Shown piece by piece: positions 13,546 through 27,022 of a stretch of 64,000 nt of DNA. Source of the DNA: Amia ocellicauda (Eukaryota; Chordata; Actinopteri; Amiiformes; Amiidae); the NCBI RefSeq assembly GCF_036373705.1, contig NC_089866.1, positions 19,189,501 to 19,253,500 of the forward strand. Direction: 5' to 3'. A program made the translations under genes and the position numbers. How positions within the stretch are numbered: position 1 is the stretch's first letter; every line of letters starts with the position of its first letter. The notes beneath the pieces were generated by a model, which was given only the letters and a program-made list of their open reading frames with translations, did not search any database and was not told the DNA's origin.

Positions 13546-14067
13546 AATGTATAAGTAGACATAATGATGAGAAGACAGGCATGGTAGACATAATTTAAAG
13601 TAAATATAATGGTAATTTAATGCGAGTTAGAATGTTGATTGTGCAGTAATTATAATTACAGCACACAAGCCCAACACATCAAGGATTACACTCAGTTGAA
13701 CAGGTTAAAATGCATTGTAATAAATAAATAAATAAATACCCAATTACGGAATGATAAAGAAATGAATATATGGCAGCAGGTAGATTTCTGTTATCTCAAT
13801 GATATCCAGACTGGTGTGAAGTTGAGAGAGGTATCACTGCCGCCTACTGGAGAGTAAAGTCAGTTGCATGTAATTTGAAAGACGATGTCAACCACTTTTG
13901 TCCTTACAGTGAACTTCCAACGCACGAGGACAACGGGATTTAGCATCATCTGTCACTGTGCCATTTCTTTTCGGATCTAATGGTTATCAAGATGCTTACA
14001 CATAAACATCTGAAATGGAAAATAAATATCAGCATTAATTCTTCATTTGTTTGAATTTCTCTTGTTA

Positions 14068-14073
14068 TTTATT
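14068..14073 (-). terminator. mvk: Candidate mvk poly(A) signal
   Basis: AATAAA on the minus strand about 585 bp after the mvk stop codon. It is a candidate canonical hexamer downstream of the gene; use was not verified. Confidence 0.45.
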
Positions 14074-14657
14074 GCTGTGTCACAGCTGACTGCTAATCTC
14101 CCAGAATCCCACAGGAAATTACAGTCTGTCTGTCCCAGTTCAGTCAACAGGAGAAGACACACCGGCGAGCAGACTTTCAAAAAAGGTGGAAATTAAACAT
14201 TTACGACATCGACTTGAGCGAATGACACGTACTGATTTTCAGTTTGCTGATCTAAGAGCATGAGATAAGTTGCGTGCCTCTCTCATAGTTTCCTTTCCTT
14301 TGCATACCTCTATCTTTTTAAGTCTCTGCAGTTCTGATTTAGATAAATACAAGGCATTCACTTGGCCTGCCAACAAAAGATATTGTTCTTTCCCCTGTTG
14401 TGTGGTCGGCCTGTGACTTAAGCACTCTTTGGCAAACCAAGAGAAGCGGTGCAGAATAAGGACAGTTCACGCGAAAGCCTCTGTCATCCAATTCCCAATC
14501 ACAAACCAGTGGAGTTCTCAGTCATATCCACTTGACAGTAGATTAACCGCACTCGGGACTGGGGCACATGTCAAAATGAAGGGTACTGGCAGCAGGGAGC
14601 AAAAACAAAGCCTGTCAATGGTCAAATCCAACAAAAGCCGTTGTATGGACAGTCTCT

Positions 14658-17600
14658 TCAGTAACTGTTTAAGATCTGTAAGACTCCATCCTTCAGGGAG
14701 GAGGGCGAATGCAGGAGCACACCTGGAGCTCCAATGCTGGTTTCCCAACAGTCATAGCCACAGTCCTGCAGTTCCTCTACTGATTTCTGTACTACTGAGC
14801 AGTCAGTGTCTGGAAAATAAAGGAGGGGATGGGGAGGGGAGAAAGAAAAAGAAAAAATAAATAAAAAAAGAATTATGATCAGGGTGCCAAGGTCAACAGG
14901 GTGAAGACTCTGGACACTTGACCTTTTCATTAGACCTACACACCCCGCCACCTCCCCCACAATTACCCAAGTCTGTAGGAAATGAGATAGTGCTGATGGC
15001 AGATGGGTTTCTCTGTAGGGGATTCCCCTTCATATGTAAATAACTGAAGAGGACATCAGAAACATGTCTAATACCCTGGAAGACCCTGGCCCACAGTTTG
15101 AGAGGTATTTAGTCCTGAAGAAAGCTCTTTGGGCAAAACCTCTATGAATTCCTCGTTAGCATACCAAAGACAGCAGCATTAACGTCTAACAGCCTTGTTT
15201 TATACTGTTTTCCACCACTCCAAAGAATCAGACAATAAAATGCCTTGATGTGAGAAATCAACCAAAGAAATGGCCACTGCAAATAGCCTTAAAATAATAC
15301 AATTTCAAAAAACAACTTGTGAAAGCTTGGTTTTGAATGGGTTCAAATAGCTCCCAGCATTTGTGGAAATGTTTACCTTAGACATTACGTTACACAACAC
15401 ACAAAATCGCACTCTCTCTTCACAATAATTTTTAAGAGCACATCCCGCTCCGTGGGGACAGTGAAAGCGGCACAAGGCCTGGTACTTGAGAAGCATTAGT
15501 CCCCATTACCCAGACATTACATTGGCAAACTCGTGGTGGAGCACAAGGGAACCTGGGTAAGAACAATATAATGTGAAACAAGGGGGCTGGGAGGGAGTAA
15601 ATCACTCTAATAGGCTACAGAGGGCACGCAGCGGGGTGTACAGTAATGGGCGCAGAGTAAGTGGTTGGTAAAGAATCTCACATTAGTCTGTGAATAAAAG
15701 CCCCAAACACTTTGGAAATGACTGCCTTAATCAGCAGAGCAATTTTCCGTAATAACTGTGGAAAAATAACCCTGCTGTGTCAGTCTAATGAGGGAAAAGG
15801 GGACTGAGGAGCTGCACAAAAAGCCGAGGTGCCAGTCCTGAATGGGCGGCGGAGGTGACAGGATTGCTGCCACGACGCTGGTTTTCAAAGTGAAGGAAAG
15901 CGTGCCCGTGTTCTGCCACGCCATGACAGAAAACCCCCCGTGTTCATCGATGTCAGGGAATTGGCACTGCCTTTCCAAACCCAGCCTAACCAGTTTCAAT
16001 GGCTCATCACTAATGCCCAAAAGCGAACACTCGAAGACGTAATTCATCCACAATAATGCCGCCCTACTGTCTGTGCCAGATGCTCGCCTATCCGTTTTCT
16101 GATGCGCAAGTCGTTTTTTTATTATTTTTATTACTAAAGCCCATATGCACTTCTCCAAATAACCTTATGGCTGGATCGCGAGCAGCTAAATGTAAAAAGG
16201 CGATCATTCATTGGACATGTCCTGCCCGATGTTAGAAGTAATATTCAATGACCTCTCACTCATGTGGAAGGTCAGAGAATTATGCTCTCAGGCAATCTGT
16301 TTTTGAGAAGCGTTCACCTTATTAAAAGAGCAAATCCTTTTAGGCTGACTACAGGCATTCTGCTTTTAAAGCAAGCAGCGGAAAACAAAATCATTGGACA
16401 AGCATGTACGCAGGTATGCATCGAGTCGACAGCGAAGAATGCAGTGGGTTTCAGGTGAAATGTATCCAACGCTCAGCGGGTTATGGGAATGCACAGCAGG
16501 AGCGCTTAATGCGGCGGGGTCTGGAATAGTTTACTGTCTGAGTGGAGGGAACTACTTAAATCATTCAGATGAAGAGGCGCAAAAGGGATGTCCTTCATCT
16601 TAACAGTTTTTAAGTCCATGAAGACCAATTCCCAGACTTCATTATCTGCAAGATGTTAAAACACGTTGAATCAAACATGAACGCCGAAAAGTTTAATGGA
16701 ACTCGGCGGCGTCTTCAAATCGTAAAGAGAATGAATATGAGAAAACCACTTTGAAGCCCACGCTTACATTTCTCTCTCTATTAGTACGGCTTCAGCTTTT
16801 ATTTTTCTGCCTTTTCGTTCCCTTTCTTTCCAATAGAGAGTAAACCATTGTGATAGCGCTGCATTATGCTTTGAGGACACAATCAATGACCTATCTGCTC
16901 ATGAAGGCTAATGATTCAGCATTACCTGGTCGGAGGAGAGTGATGGCACAGCCTCCTCCCCCAGCCCCGGTCAGCTTGCTGTGGAGGCCGTGTGCCAGGG
17001 TGGCCTGGCACAGCGCGTCCAGGGAGGGATGCCCTACACCGATCACGTTCAGATGGTGCTGGTTAATGTCAATCAGCTCCTAGGACAGGACAATGAAATG
17101 CATGCTGTTAGAACAGTGGAGCAGGAACTGGTGGGAGATTAAACAAATATATATTCATGGCACTGAAACATTCACAGTAGGATTAACACCAAGTGAACAC
17201 TGCTAAAACCCCATGCAATCATAAGGGGTCAAGCAAAAATGAATTCTGAGACTTTGAATCTTACTTCTAACACAGTGTAGTGCTCAGGCGTGGCTTCACT
17301 GGCCATTTTAATTAGATTTCGCTCACAGGTACAGGAAATGGCATCTATTGATTCCAGCACTGGCTTCATTATGGCAGGAAACTGAGGAAGGAAAAGGCAA
17401 AAAGAATAAAGCATTAGCCTGAAAAGGTATGTTATTGCCAGTATAACAACACTAAAGCAAGCTTGTCTAACCTGTCTTTGGGCTTTCCATGAGTTGCATT
17501 TAAATATTAAGAAATAACTAGATACATAAGTTATTTGTTATTCTGTAGGTAAAGGGGATCTGCTGAAGACTGTTTTATAATATCAATATTAAAGGCAAAA

Positions 17601-20600
17601 AGATGTATCTCAGCTTTCACAGAGTGGCATGTGATTTACAATGATACAGTATAGACTGAAACTCTGGAATCCAAAAAGCCCAAGAAAAATGAGGAGTTCA
17701 AAGGAAACGGAAGAAAGAAAAAGTCAAAGCAACATTTAATGTCCCGTGTGGCGGAAAACTACTCAAATTGGACAAGAACCCACAGCAGACACCACAACTA
17801 ACGCACACGAATCAAAGGCTGCCATTGTCAAGCACAAATGGGTGACCACCAGCAAAAGAAAAAAGAAAAGAAAAGAAAAAGGCTTTGAAATCCCCTCACC
17901 CCCACTTTAAGTCCCCTGCTCTGTTAACCTGCAGTAGTATTTGACTGCAGCCTCCTGTGCTGGCTCTTTGAGCGACACAGACACCTGCTAAAGTTGTCAA
18001 GGCAACGGCAGATAAGGGCGCTTGCGAGATGCAGGCACTCAAAATGTTCATGTTTTATGAAGCTAGTCGACATTAGGCCCCCAGGATATCTCTTAAACTC
18101 AAAGCAGCAGCTATTACCATAATTACAGGCTGGATAATAACATGGCAGAAACAGGATATATACCTTGTCAATTTTGTCCCTCACTCCAGCAACCAGCACC
18201 TTTGTACTGCGGGGAATTTTGGTGTTCGTCAGCAGAATTCGCAACACTGGAACACTGCAAAATCGAATCAAGTAAACTCAAAGCATGTGTAAATAAATAA
18301 TAATAATAATAATAAACATGATATTGCTTTCCATGCAAGCGTTATGGGGATTTATTGCACAGCTGCAGGGCTTCTGTGTGCTTCTATCCAAACAGTGCGA
18401 GAAACGCTGTTACGAACACCAAGAAGAATTTGTCACTTGAATTGGTTCGGACGAACTGCGCATAAATTCTCACCCGTGCGTTTTCCTCCTTCAGAAATCA
18501 AATATTTATTAGAGACGCATGAAAGAGTTTTATATTTACAAGATAAGACTAGATTTCAGAGAATTGGCCGACATTGCTTTTAACCTTTTAAGTAACTGGG
18601 GGCATATTATAAGGACATTTTTAATAGCTTGTGATTATTCAGAAAATCCACCGCTTCCATTTCGGACATACCATACATTTACACAGACATAGACTACAGT
18701 GAACACATTTTGCATGATCAGCCCTTCTAGCTTTGCAGAAACTGGAACTCCATTTGAGTGTACCTCAAGCCACACAAAGTACACAACTATATAATCAATT
18801 AGATATATTGGATTATTACCTTCTCAATGGCTTGATCTTCCCTGCATGGTATCGCAATACGCCACCTACAACAATGAGGGAATGTACAGGGAATTTGCAA
18901 AGATACCACACGTAAATTATTTAAATTTCCATCGAGACAAAAGAAAATTCCAGAAGCAAAAACATAATCTTTACATACATTTGTTTCCTAGCAGGACACT
19001 CCCATGAAAGGACCCCCCACCCCAAGACCCCAGAGATATGACTGTTATATTGCCCAATATCTGTCATGTGCTGGGAGTATCTGGGAGGTCTTACCCCAAG
19101 TTCCCACCGCATTGTCTACTCCGGATGGATTCCCATGAATTATCTTCTCTCCCTGAAACGCCCATTTATTAATCAGCTCCAGTTCCTCTTCTTCCCACCT
19201 ATATTAACACACAAGTATGAATTCATCAGGGGTTTCCAAACCTAGTCCTTGAGAGCCCCACTCCAGGAGAATTGTTAGGTCATGCTGACATCATCAATCA
19301 ACTACTTACCTTCGAGTCTGATTGGTTCAGCATCCATTCTGGCACAATTGAGAGATAATTTGGAATGAAGGGTTCAATTAATTAAATGAGTGATTTTATT
19401 TAATTGATTATTAACCTGTTCCCAGTCAATTAGGAAGAACTAACTATATTGGGGCCACTATTCTAGACCAGTGCTTTACATAAATTAAGAACTAGGAAAA
19501 CACAAATAAATGTAAAAATCTTAAAATATCAGTTGTTATGGTTTACGGGTATCATAAAATGATCGATTTCCAAAAGGTGTAGCAGGCAGATGCTTGAATT
19601 ACACAATGATGCACTGCATCCATCACTGCACGTAAGTGTCATCAATTCAGGCTTATTTCAATCTAATTTAATAACATCCGCCAAAAAATAAATGAAATAA
19701 GATCCCGCCACGCTGGAATGCAATATTCTTTGTGGGGGCACGGTATTCATTTAAACTTCTGTTCTGGTAACGCTTTAAAGTTTCAGGCATGTCAAAATGC
19801 GAGCTGACAGCTGTGGTGCTTGGCTTTATGGAAATTTCATTGTGATTTTAAACAGTTCAGCAGACTCTCCACAACATATTGCAGGTCACGATGGCAGGGG
19901 CGGTGCAGGTAGAGACTGAGATTACCTGGCTGTGTGCCCCGTGCCAAACGAGGGGCAGGTCACAGCTCCCCGGGCAGAGAGCAAGGCCGCAGAGAGGCAG
20001 ACAGAGTAGGCAGCACTAGAGCCCAGGCCAGCACCGGTGGGCAGCTCTGACCACACGGACATGGTCACACTGGGAAGGGCCCTGCAACAAAACACAAGAC
20101 AACACAGTTCACAACCCAGGAGAGCCAGAACACGCATGTATAACCTCTTCATGCCTGTTGTGTGATTGCAGTGGACAGCGCCAAAGAATTGTTGGAGGCA
20201 GGCGGGCTTAGCGGGACTGGATTATCCCATCTTGCAGAAAGTTGGGAGTGGAATAAATCAAAAGACTATCCTGCCATGTCAACAGCAATCTATTTTTATT
20301 TTTTATTTTCTTTAAACAGACAATTTTGTACACATCTGTTCCCTGGAGAAGAATACCTGCGCTTGTTATCTGCCAGTGTGGCTCGGCGGGAGGGTCTCAT
20401 TACGCCTACCTGTCAATGTGGATCTTTCACTTAAGCGAGCAGTCCCTCTGTCAACCTCCATTAGGCTCCCACCGACTCTCTGACTTAAACACATGCGAGT
20501 GTCTGCCAGACTCTAACCCGATTAAACTCATCTCACACAATTCAGGAACAAACACACGTGCAAACGTGTTTACATGACCTACATTAAACTCATTGTTTTT

Positions 20601-22118
20601 CTCCTGCTTGGCTCAGATTTTCAGCCGATGTAACAAAAGTCTAAACAGAACTGGCTCCCAATTCACTAATATTGACGGTCTCTCGCTTTTCCAAAGGTCT
20701 TTTAGGAATCTTTGATGAATTCAGTACCTGGAACTAGAGAACACAGACAGGTAGACGTAGAGGAAGGCGAGGACAGCCAGGTTGCGAGTGTCGGTGGACT
20801 GGTCTGCCAGACCAGCAAAGTCTCGCAACTTCTGGATAAACTCAGGGTCTGGCTCACTGGTGCTCTTCAGATCACCTTAGGGACAGGAGGAAATAAGAAA
20901 CATAGATGGACGGAGAGGCAAATGCGCACATACATAACTAATGAATATTATTCTCTTTGAAAACAAAAGTATTAGCTCATATTAACTTTACTGTGACTTG
21001 GTAAATAACACACAACCCAGTTTACGATAATCAGCAGTTATGTATGTACAGTAATCTCAAATTTTATCAGTCACAGTCAAACTAATCAACTGTATGTATA
21101 CTGTTACTTTCACTTGCAGTGATGAGAGTCAAAAGTCACAGTTAGAAGTCATTGCTCTTGAGCTGAACAAGGTTTCACCAGTGTGTTACTACAACTGCTA
21201 CCGGGAATCCACTGCTTTTCTGTGGGTAGATCAACGCTTTCATTGTTTTCTCTCACATTCTGACTGCTCTTGTGTTTCCTTTGTGCGACGTGGTATTCAA
21301 TATCACAAAAAACAGGATTAAAGAGGCGCTGAATGAGTCCCCACTCCACTGAGACGGCCGACACCCTACCTCTCCTTCTCCATGTATATTCACAGCCTGC
21401 ATTACAAGTCACACATGCAATATGCCAACTTCTTCCACATAAATGTGTATATGTTGATTCATGTGTATATTCCATATAGTTTTAGAGCAGCTAGCTGTAA
21501 GAATTTGTGCATGCAAATAGCCTATAGGAAAGGAAAATAGTACGCTGACAGGTTGCCCACCTGTGCCATCAGGGATCAGGGCCTGCAGAGAGGAGACGTC
21601 CCAGCTGAGGAAGGTGTAGATGTTGGGGAGGTTGATAGTTACTTTCCCAGCAGAGTTGGGCTGGAGGTGCAGGTACGTCCGCAGGTTCAAACTGACAGCC
21701 AGTGCCACCTGAAAATAAGTCACTGGCTAATTGGGATGATGTTCAATATTTCAAGCAGGAATGGCAAGACATCAGAATCCGCCAGCTTTGGTTTTAGCAA
21801 CTCATTCAATAATGCCTAACTCTGTCAAACACTAGAGTGCATACTAAAACAAGAATGTGAATAAAATGGTGATTATAAACATGAATGGCACTGTTTACTG
21901 TGCCAAACAGATTTCCATCTTGGACTCGGATTTCCACTTACATGCAAGTTATCCTTTAGAAATCAATCTTAATAAATATAATATAAATATATCTATAAAT
22001 AGTCCACTTCTCCTCCAGACTGAAGTCAAATCAGACTTACTTTTCCGTGCACCACAGCATGCTCTCCGTGGAGAATAGCTTTCCCAGGGGCCGACACTAT
22101 GTACTCTTCCTGAAGCAT
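14658..22118 (-). CDS. mvk: Mevalonate kinase
   Basis: Cytosolic/peroxisomal GHMP kinase that phosphorylates mevalonate with ATP in isoprenoid and sterol synthesis. Ten coding exons, all with GT/AG junctions: 22118-22041, 21708-21561, 20875-20728, 20081-19926, 19198-19095, 18865-18820, 18254-18164, 17381-17265, 17079-16926, 14809-14658. They give 397 residues; human MVK has 396. Motifs seen: [17 protein letters not shown] at 10-26, including Lys13; the ATP-binding [13 protein letters not shown] at 137-149; Glu194 and Asp205 in GNPSGVDNA, matching human Glu193 and catalytic Asp204; and [10 protein letters not shown] at 331-340. A splice acceptor lies 10 nt upstream of the ATG, so an untranslated first exon is expected, as in mammals; a good candidate donor ends that exon at 22386. 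The last intron (14,810-16,925) is the longest and shows nothing else recognisable. The gene is divergent from mmab. No disabling change was seen. Confidence 0.97.
18294..18315. repeat. (TAA)n microsatellite
   Basis: Trinucleotide run in an mvk intron, just upstream (in gene orientation) of the coding exon 18254-18164. Confidence 0.9.
19220..19480. repeat. Unclassified dispersed repeat in mvk intron
   Basis: The stretch opens with gggtttccaaacctagtcct, a 'first-line' phrase seen at the ends of fish interspersed repeats. It then runs into CAATTA-rich sequence (aagggttcaattaattaaat near 19368) that resembles the arms of the fold-back at 45,510-45,720. Family and boundaries are uncertain. Confidence 0.4.
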
Positions 22119-22926
22119 TGCAGATGATCTGTGGGAAAAATCGCCATGAAAAAGGGAACAGGAAGCATTTCTATACAGACAGTCTATTCACAGACACTGA
22201 AGCGGGTATTAATGCACCTCTTCCCCTATTACACGCGTAACGCACCTGATCTACTGAGCTTACACTGCCACTGTCTGGTCCACGATTAAGAAACAAATAA
22301 TAGCACCTTAATTTAATAGCTAACATCGCACTTTTCATAAGTCACATAAACGTCATCATATAAATCATGAATTCAGCAAACCTACCGGATCCAAACAAAC
22401 CCCTGACTTCGTCGGTACTCCGGCTGCACAGAAAAGATGCCCCTCTAATTTGCACACCCTGCAATTGCAATGTGGGACAGGGCATAGATAGGGTTATCCA
22501 ATTGAAATGTTAGGACGTCCTCCAGTCTTAAACATTTGTCAAATCTGTTAATGTTGTTTTTTGGGAGTTTGTTTTGGCCGTAGATATCACTTCAAACCGG
22601 GACCTAAAGTATTGACATCAGGGTAAAGCGTCAAACACATCGAACGTGAGCATGGCCTTGGAGCAGCCAATCATGTGCCGAGGTGGGATGTACAGAACCG
22701 ATTGTGTCCAATCATGTGCCGAGGTGGGATGTACAGAACCGATTGTGTCCAATCATGTGCCGAGGTGGGATGTACAGACCCGACTCTGTCCAATCAGCAT
22801 CCAGAGCTCATGCTGGTGCCATTGGCCGTGTGATGACACCACGGAAACGCCTTCTCTGAATACGGATGAGGCGGAAGGTCAAAATGCTTCTTTAAAACAG
22901 TGTAGTGTGTTTTCTTATTTAACAAA
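22119..22926. promoter_or_regulatory. mvk/mmab bidirectional promoter
   Basis: The start codons of mvk (minus) and mmab (plus) are 808 bp apart with no other gene between. The interval holds four direct CCAAT boxes spaced exactly 41 bp apart (22667, 22708, 22749, 22790), an inverted CCAAT at 22821-22825, and SREBP-type sites. These are GTGGGATGT at 22683, 22724 and 22765, and TGACACCAC at 22834-22842, one mismatch from TCACNCCAC. A candidate untranslated mvk exon ends at 22386. SREBP-2 control of the shared promoter is known for the mammalian pair; here it is inferred from motifs. Confidence 0.8.
22667..22796. repeat. 41-bp tandem repeat carrying NF-Y/SRE-like sites
   Basis: There are three 41-bp units starting at 22667, 22708 and 22749. 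The first two are identical; the third has three substitutions. A fourth partial copy, the CCAATCA of 22790-22796, closes the array. Each unit opens with CCAATCATGTG (CCAAT box plus CATGTG E-box) and, 16 bp from the CCAAT start, carries GTGGGATGT, which is close to an inverted sterol regulatory element. An open frame passes through the array but is out of frame with mmab. Confidence 0.95.
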
Positions 22927-25237
<2,311 letters not shown>

Positions 25238-27022
25238 GAGGAGCACCCCCCGAAGAAAAAGAAACCAGTGCTGGTTTTTCATTTTTCATCAGGTTGCTTT
25301 TGTTCTTGAACCTGCAGTATAGCAGGATGTGATAGGAGCCCCTGCTGCTGAGAAGAGAATGGCAGGAATGACATTACTTATACAAGATGTTAAAAAAAAA
25401 AAATCATGTGATTGTATTTGCTGACATTGCATCTGAACTGTAGATGTAGATTACTTCTGTAAACCCCATGCAATGCTACTGAAAGCAAACCAAACTCCGT
25501 TAAAGTATCTGCATTATTTTATTGGTGTATTATTTTATACATTTTTCAAAAGTTCATTATAAAGATTAACAAAAAGTCAAAATACAAATCTATACAAAAC
25601 ACATAAACAGACTAATAAATACATTGACTATCGCAAGACTGAACACTTGACAAAGCACAGCGAACAACCACCACAGGCCACAGCCAGGTAAAACGGACAG
25701 AAATTAAACATTTTAGACCTCAGGCTATTGGTGATTTATTAGTCAAATCATTGACAACTGGGGTATTTTGGGTATAATTTAGTAATGACTTACATCCAAT
25801 GATTTAATTGCAGTGGGAGAGTTATTTCCAGGGCTTTCATCTGCATATGTTTTAGGAAGGGTTGTCACCAAAGTATATAGGATTTTAGTCAGTTGTACAT
25901 GGAGGCATTCACTTTCATCCATCACATTCATGTAGCTCCGTTTCTGTGCAAATCTTTTCCCCCTTATTTTAACTGTTGCACACATGCTTGATTATCCCTA
26001 GGTGCTGGTGTTATACATTTCACGTTGCAAATAAACTATATAGGCTTAACCTCAATCTCACACACTTTAAACTGTGAATACATTCCTGCAACATTTGTGC
26101 TACTTTATATGGTGCCACTCTTATACATGAGGTATGCATTAAGATTCAGTTAGTTACAGAATGAGCTTCTCAACGGGTTAGAAAAACTGCAGCTATAGTT
26201 TGGAGATCTATTGGGTATGCGTTACAGAGAGAGTTGCAGATCATTTTTCATCATGCTTTTCAGCAGCCTTAATTAGTAACCAGAGCAATCAAACCATTAA
26301 AAATAAATAAAATCACACCTTAAGATTATTACTGGATGCCTTATTGCAACAATCCCATTAGAACCCCCAGAGAGCTGGCGACAGCATTTAATGAAAGATC
26401 TATACTGCATTATTCCCTCCAAACTGTTTCAACCCAAAGACGTCTTTCACAAGAAATAGCCCGTTAATCCCAACCGGCTGGCCTCAGACTTCAACTCCAA
26501 CTGACCGACTAGCTCCAGAGCTCTGCCGCTTTCACAAAGCAGGGCTCTGATCATTTACAAGTTTACATAGGTAAACTATTCTTCTTTGTAGTATGCCTAG
26601 GTTAAAACATTCAAACAACTCCCACAGACTTTATACAGAACTTTCACTTCTTCTATATAAAAGATATTATAACAGGTTATGGTTACTTTTAAAACTATGA
26701 AATTCCAGTTCAGAAAACATGGGACACAGTTTCATACCCAAGAAAGTTACATGCATACAAAACAAAAAACAAAAAAAATCAACGCCAGCTGTCTGGCAAA
26801 GGTGATGAAACATGTGATCCCAGGTTATCATGCATACAAGAGGTGGATATTAAGCCCTGTTCAACAGAAAGATTTCTAGGGTGTCACAAGTACACCCTCA
26901 GCCTGTAGTTCAATCCTGGCATGTGCATGTCTAAGTGCTTGGTCTAATATTCCTACATGTGGTACTTCACCAATAAGACCACGTCGCGTTAAAAGTCCAT
27001 CTGGAAGGGCAGGCTTGGACCC
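25238..27022. other. Convergent 3' region of mmab and the ALDH gene
   Basis: No coding exon. It should hold both 3' UTRs. AATAAA occurs on the plus strand at 25614-25619 and 26025-26030 (candidates for mmab), and on the minus strand at 25518-25523 (candidate for the ALDH gene). If used, the transcripts overlap in antisense. Assignment is not certain. Confidence 0.5.

Larger units (their letters stand above)
8251..14067. other. Non-coding intergenic segment
   Basis: No coding exon was found. It holds CA repeats (9734-9754, 11778-11810), an AT repeat (12068-12087), AATA repeats (13521-13545 and about 13721-13737) and A/T homopolymers near 9900. The remainder is unclassified single-copy-looking sequence. 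Confidence 0.5.
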
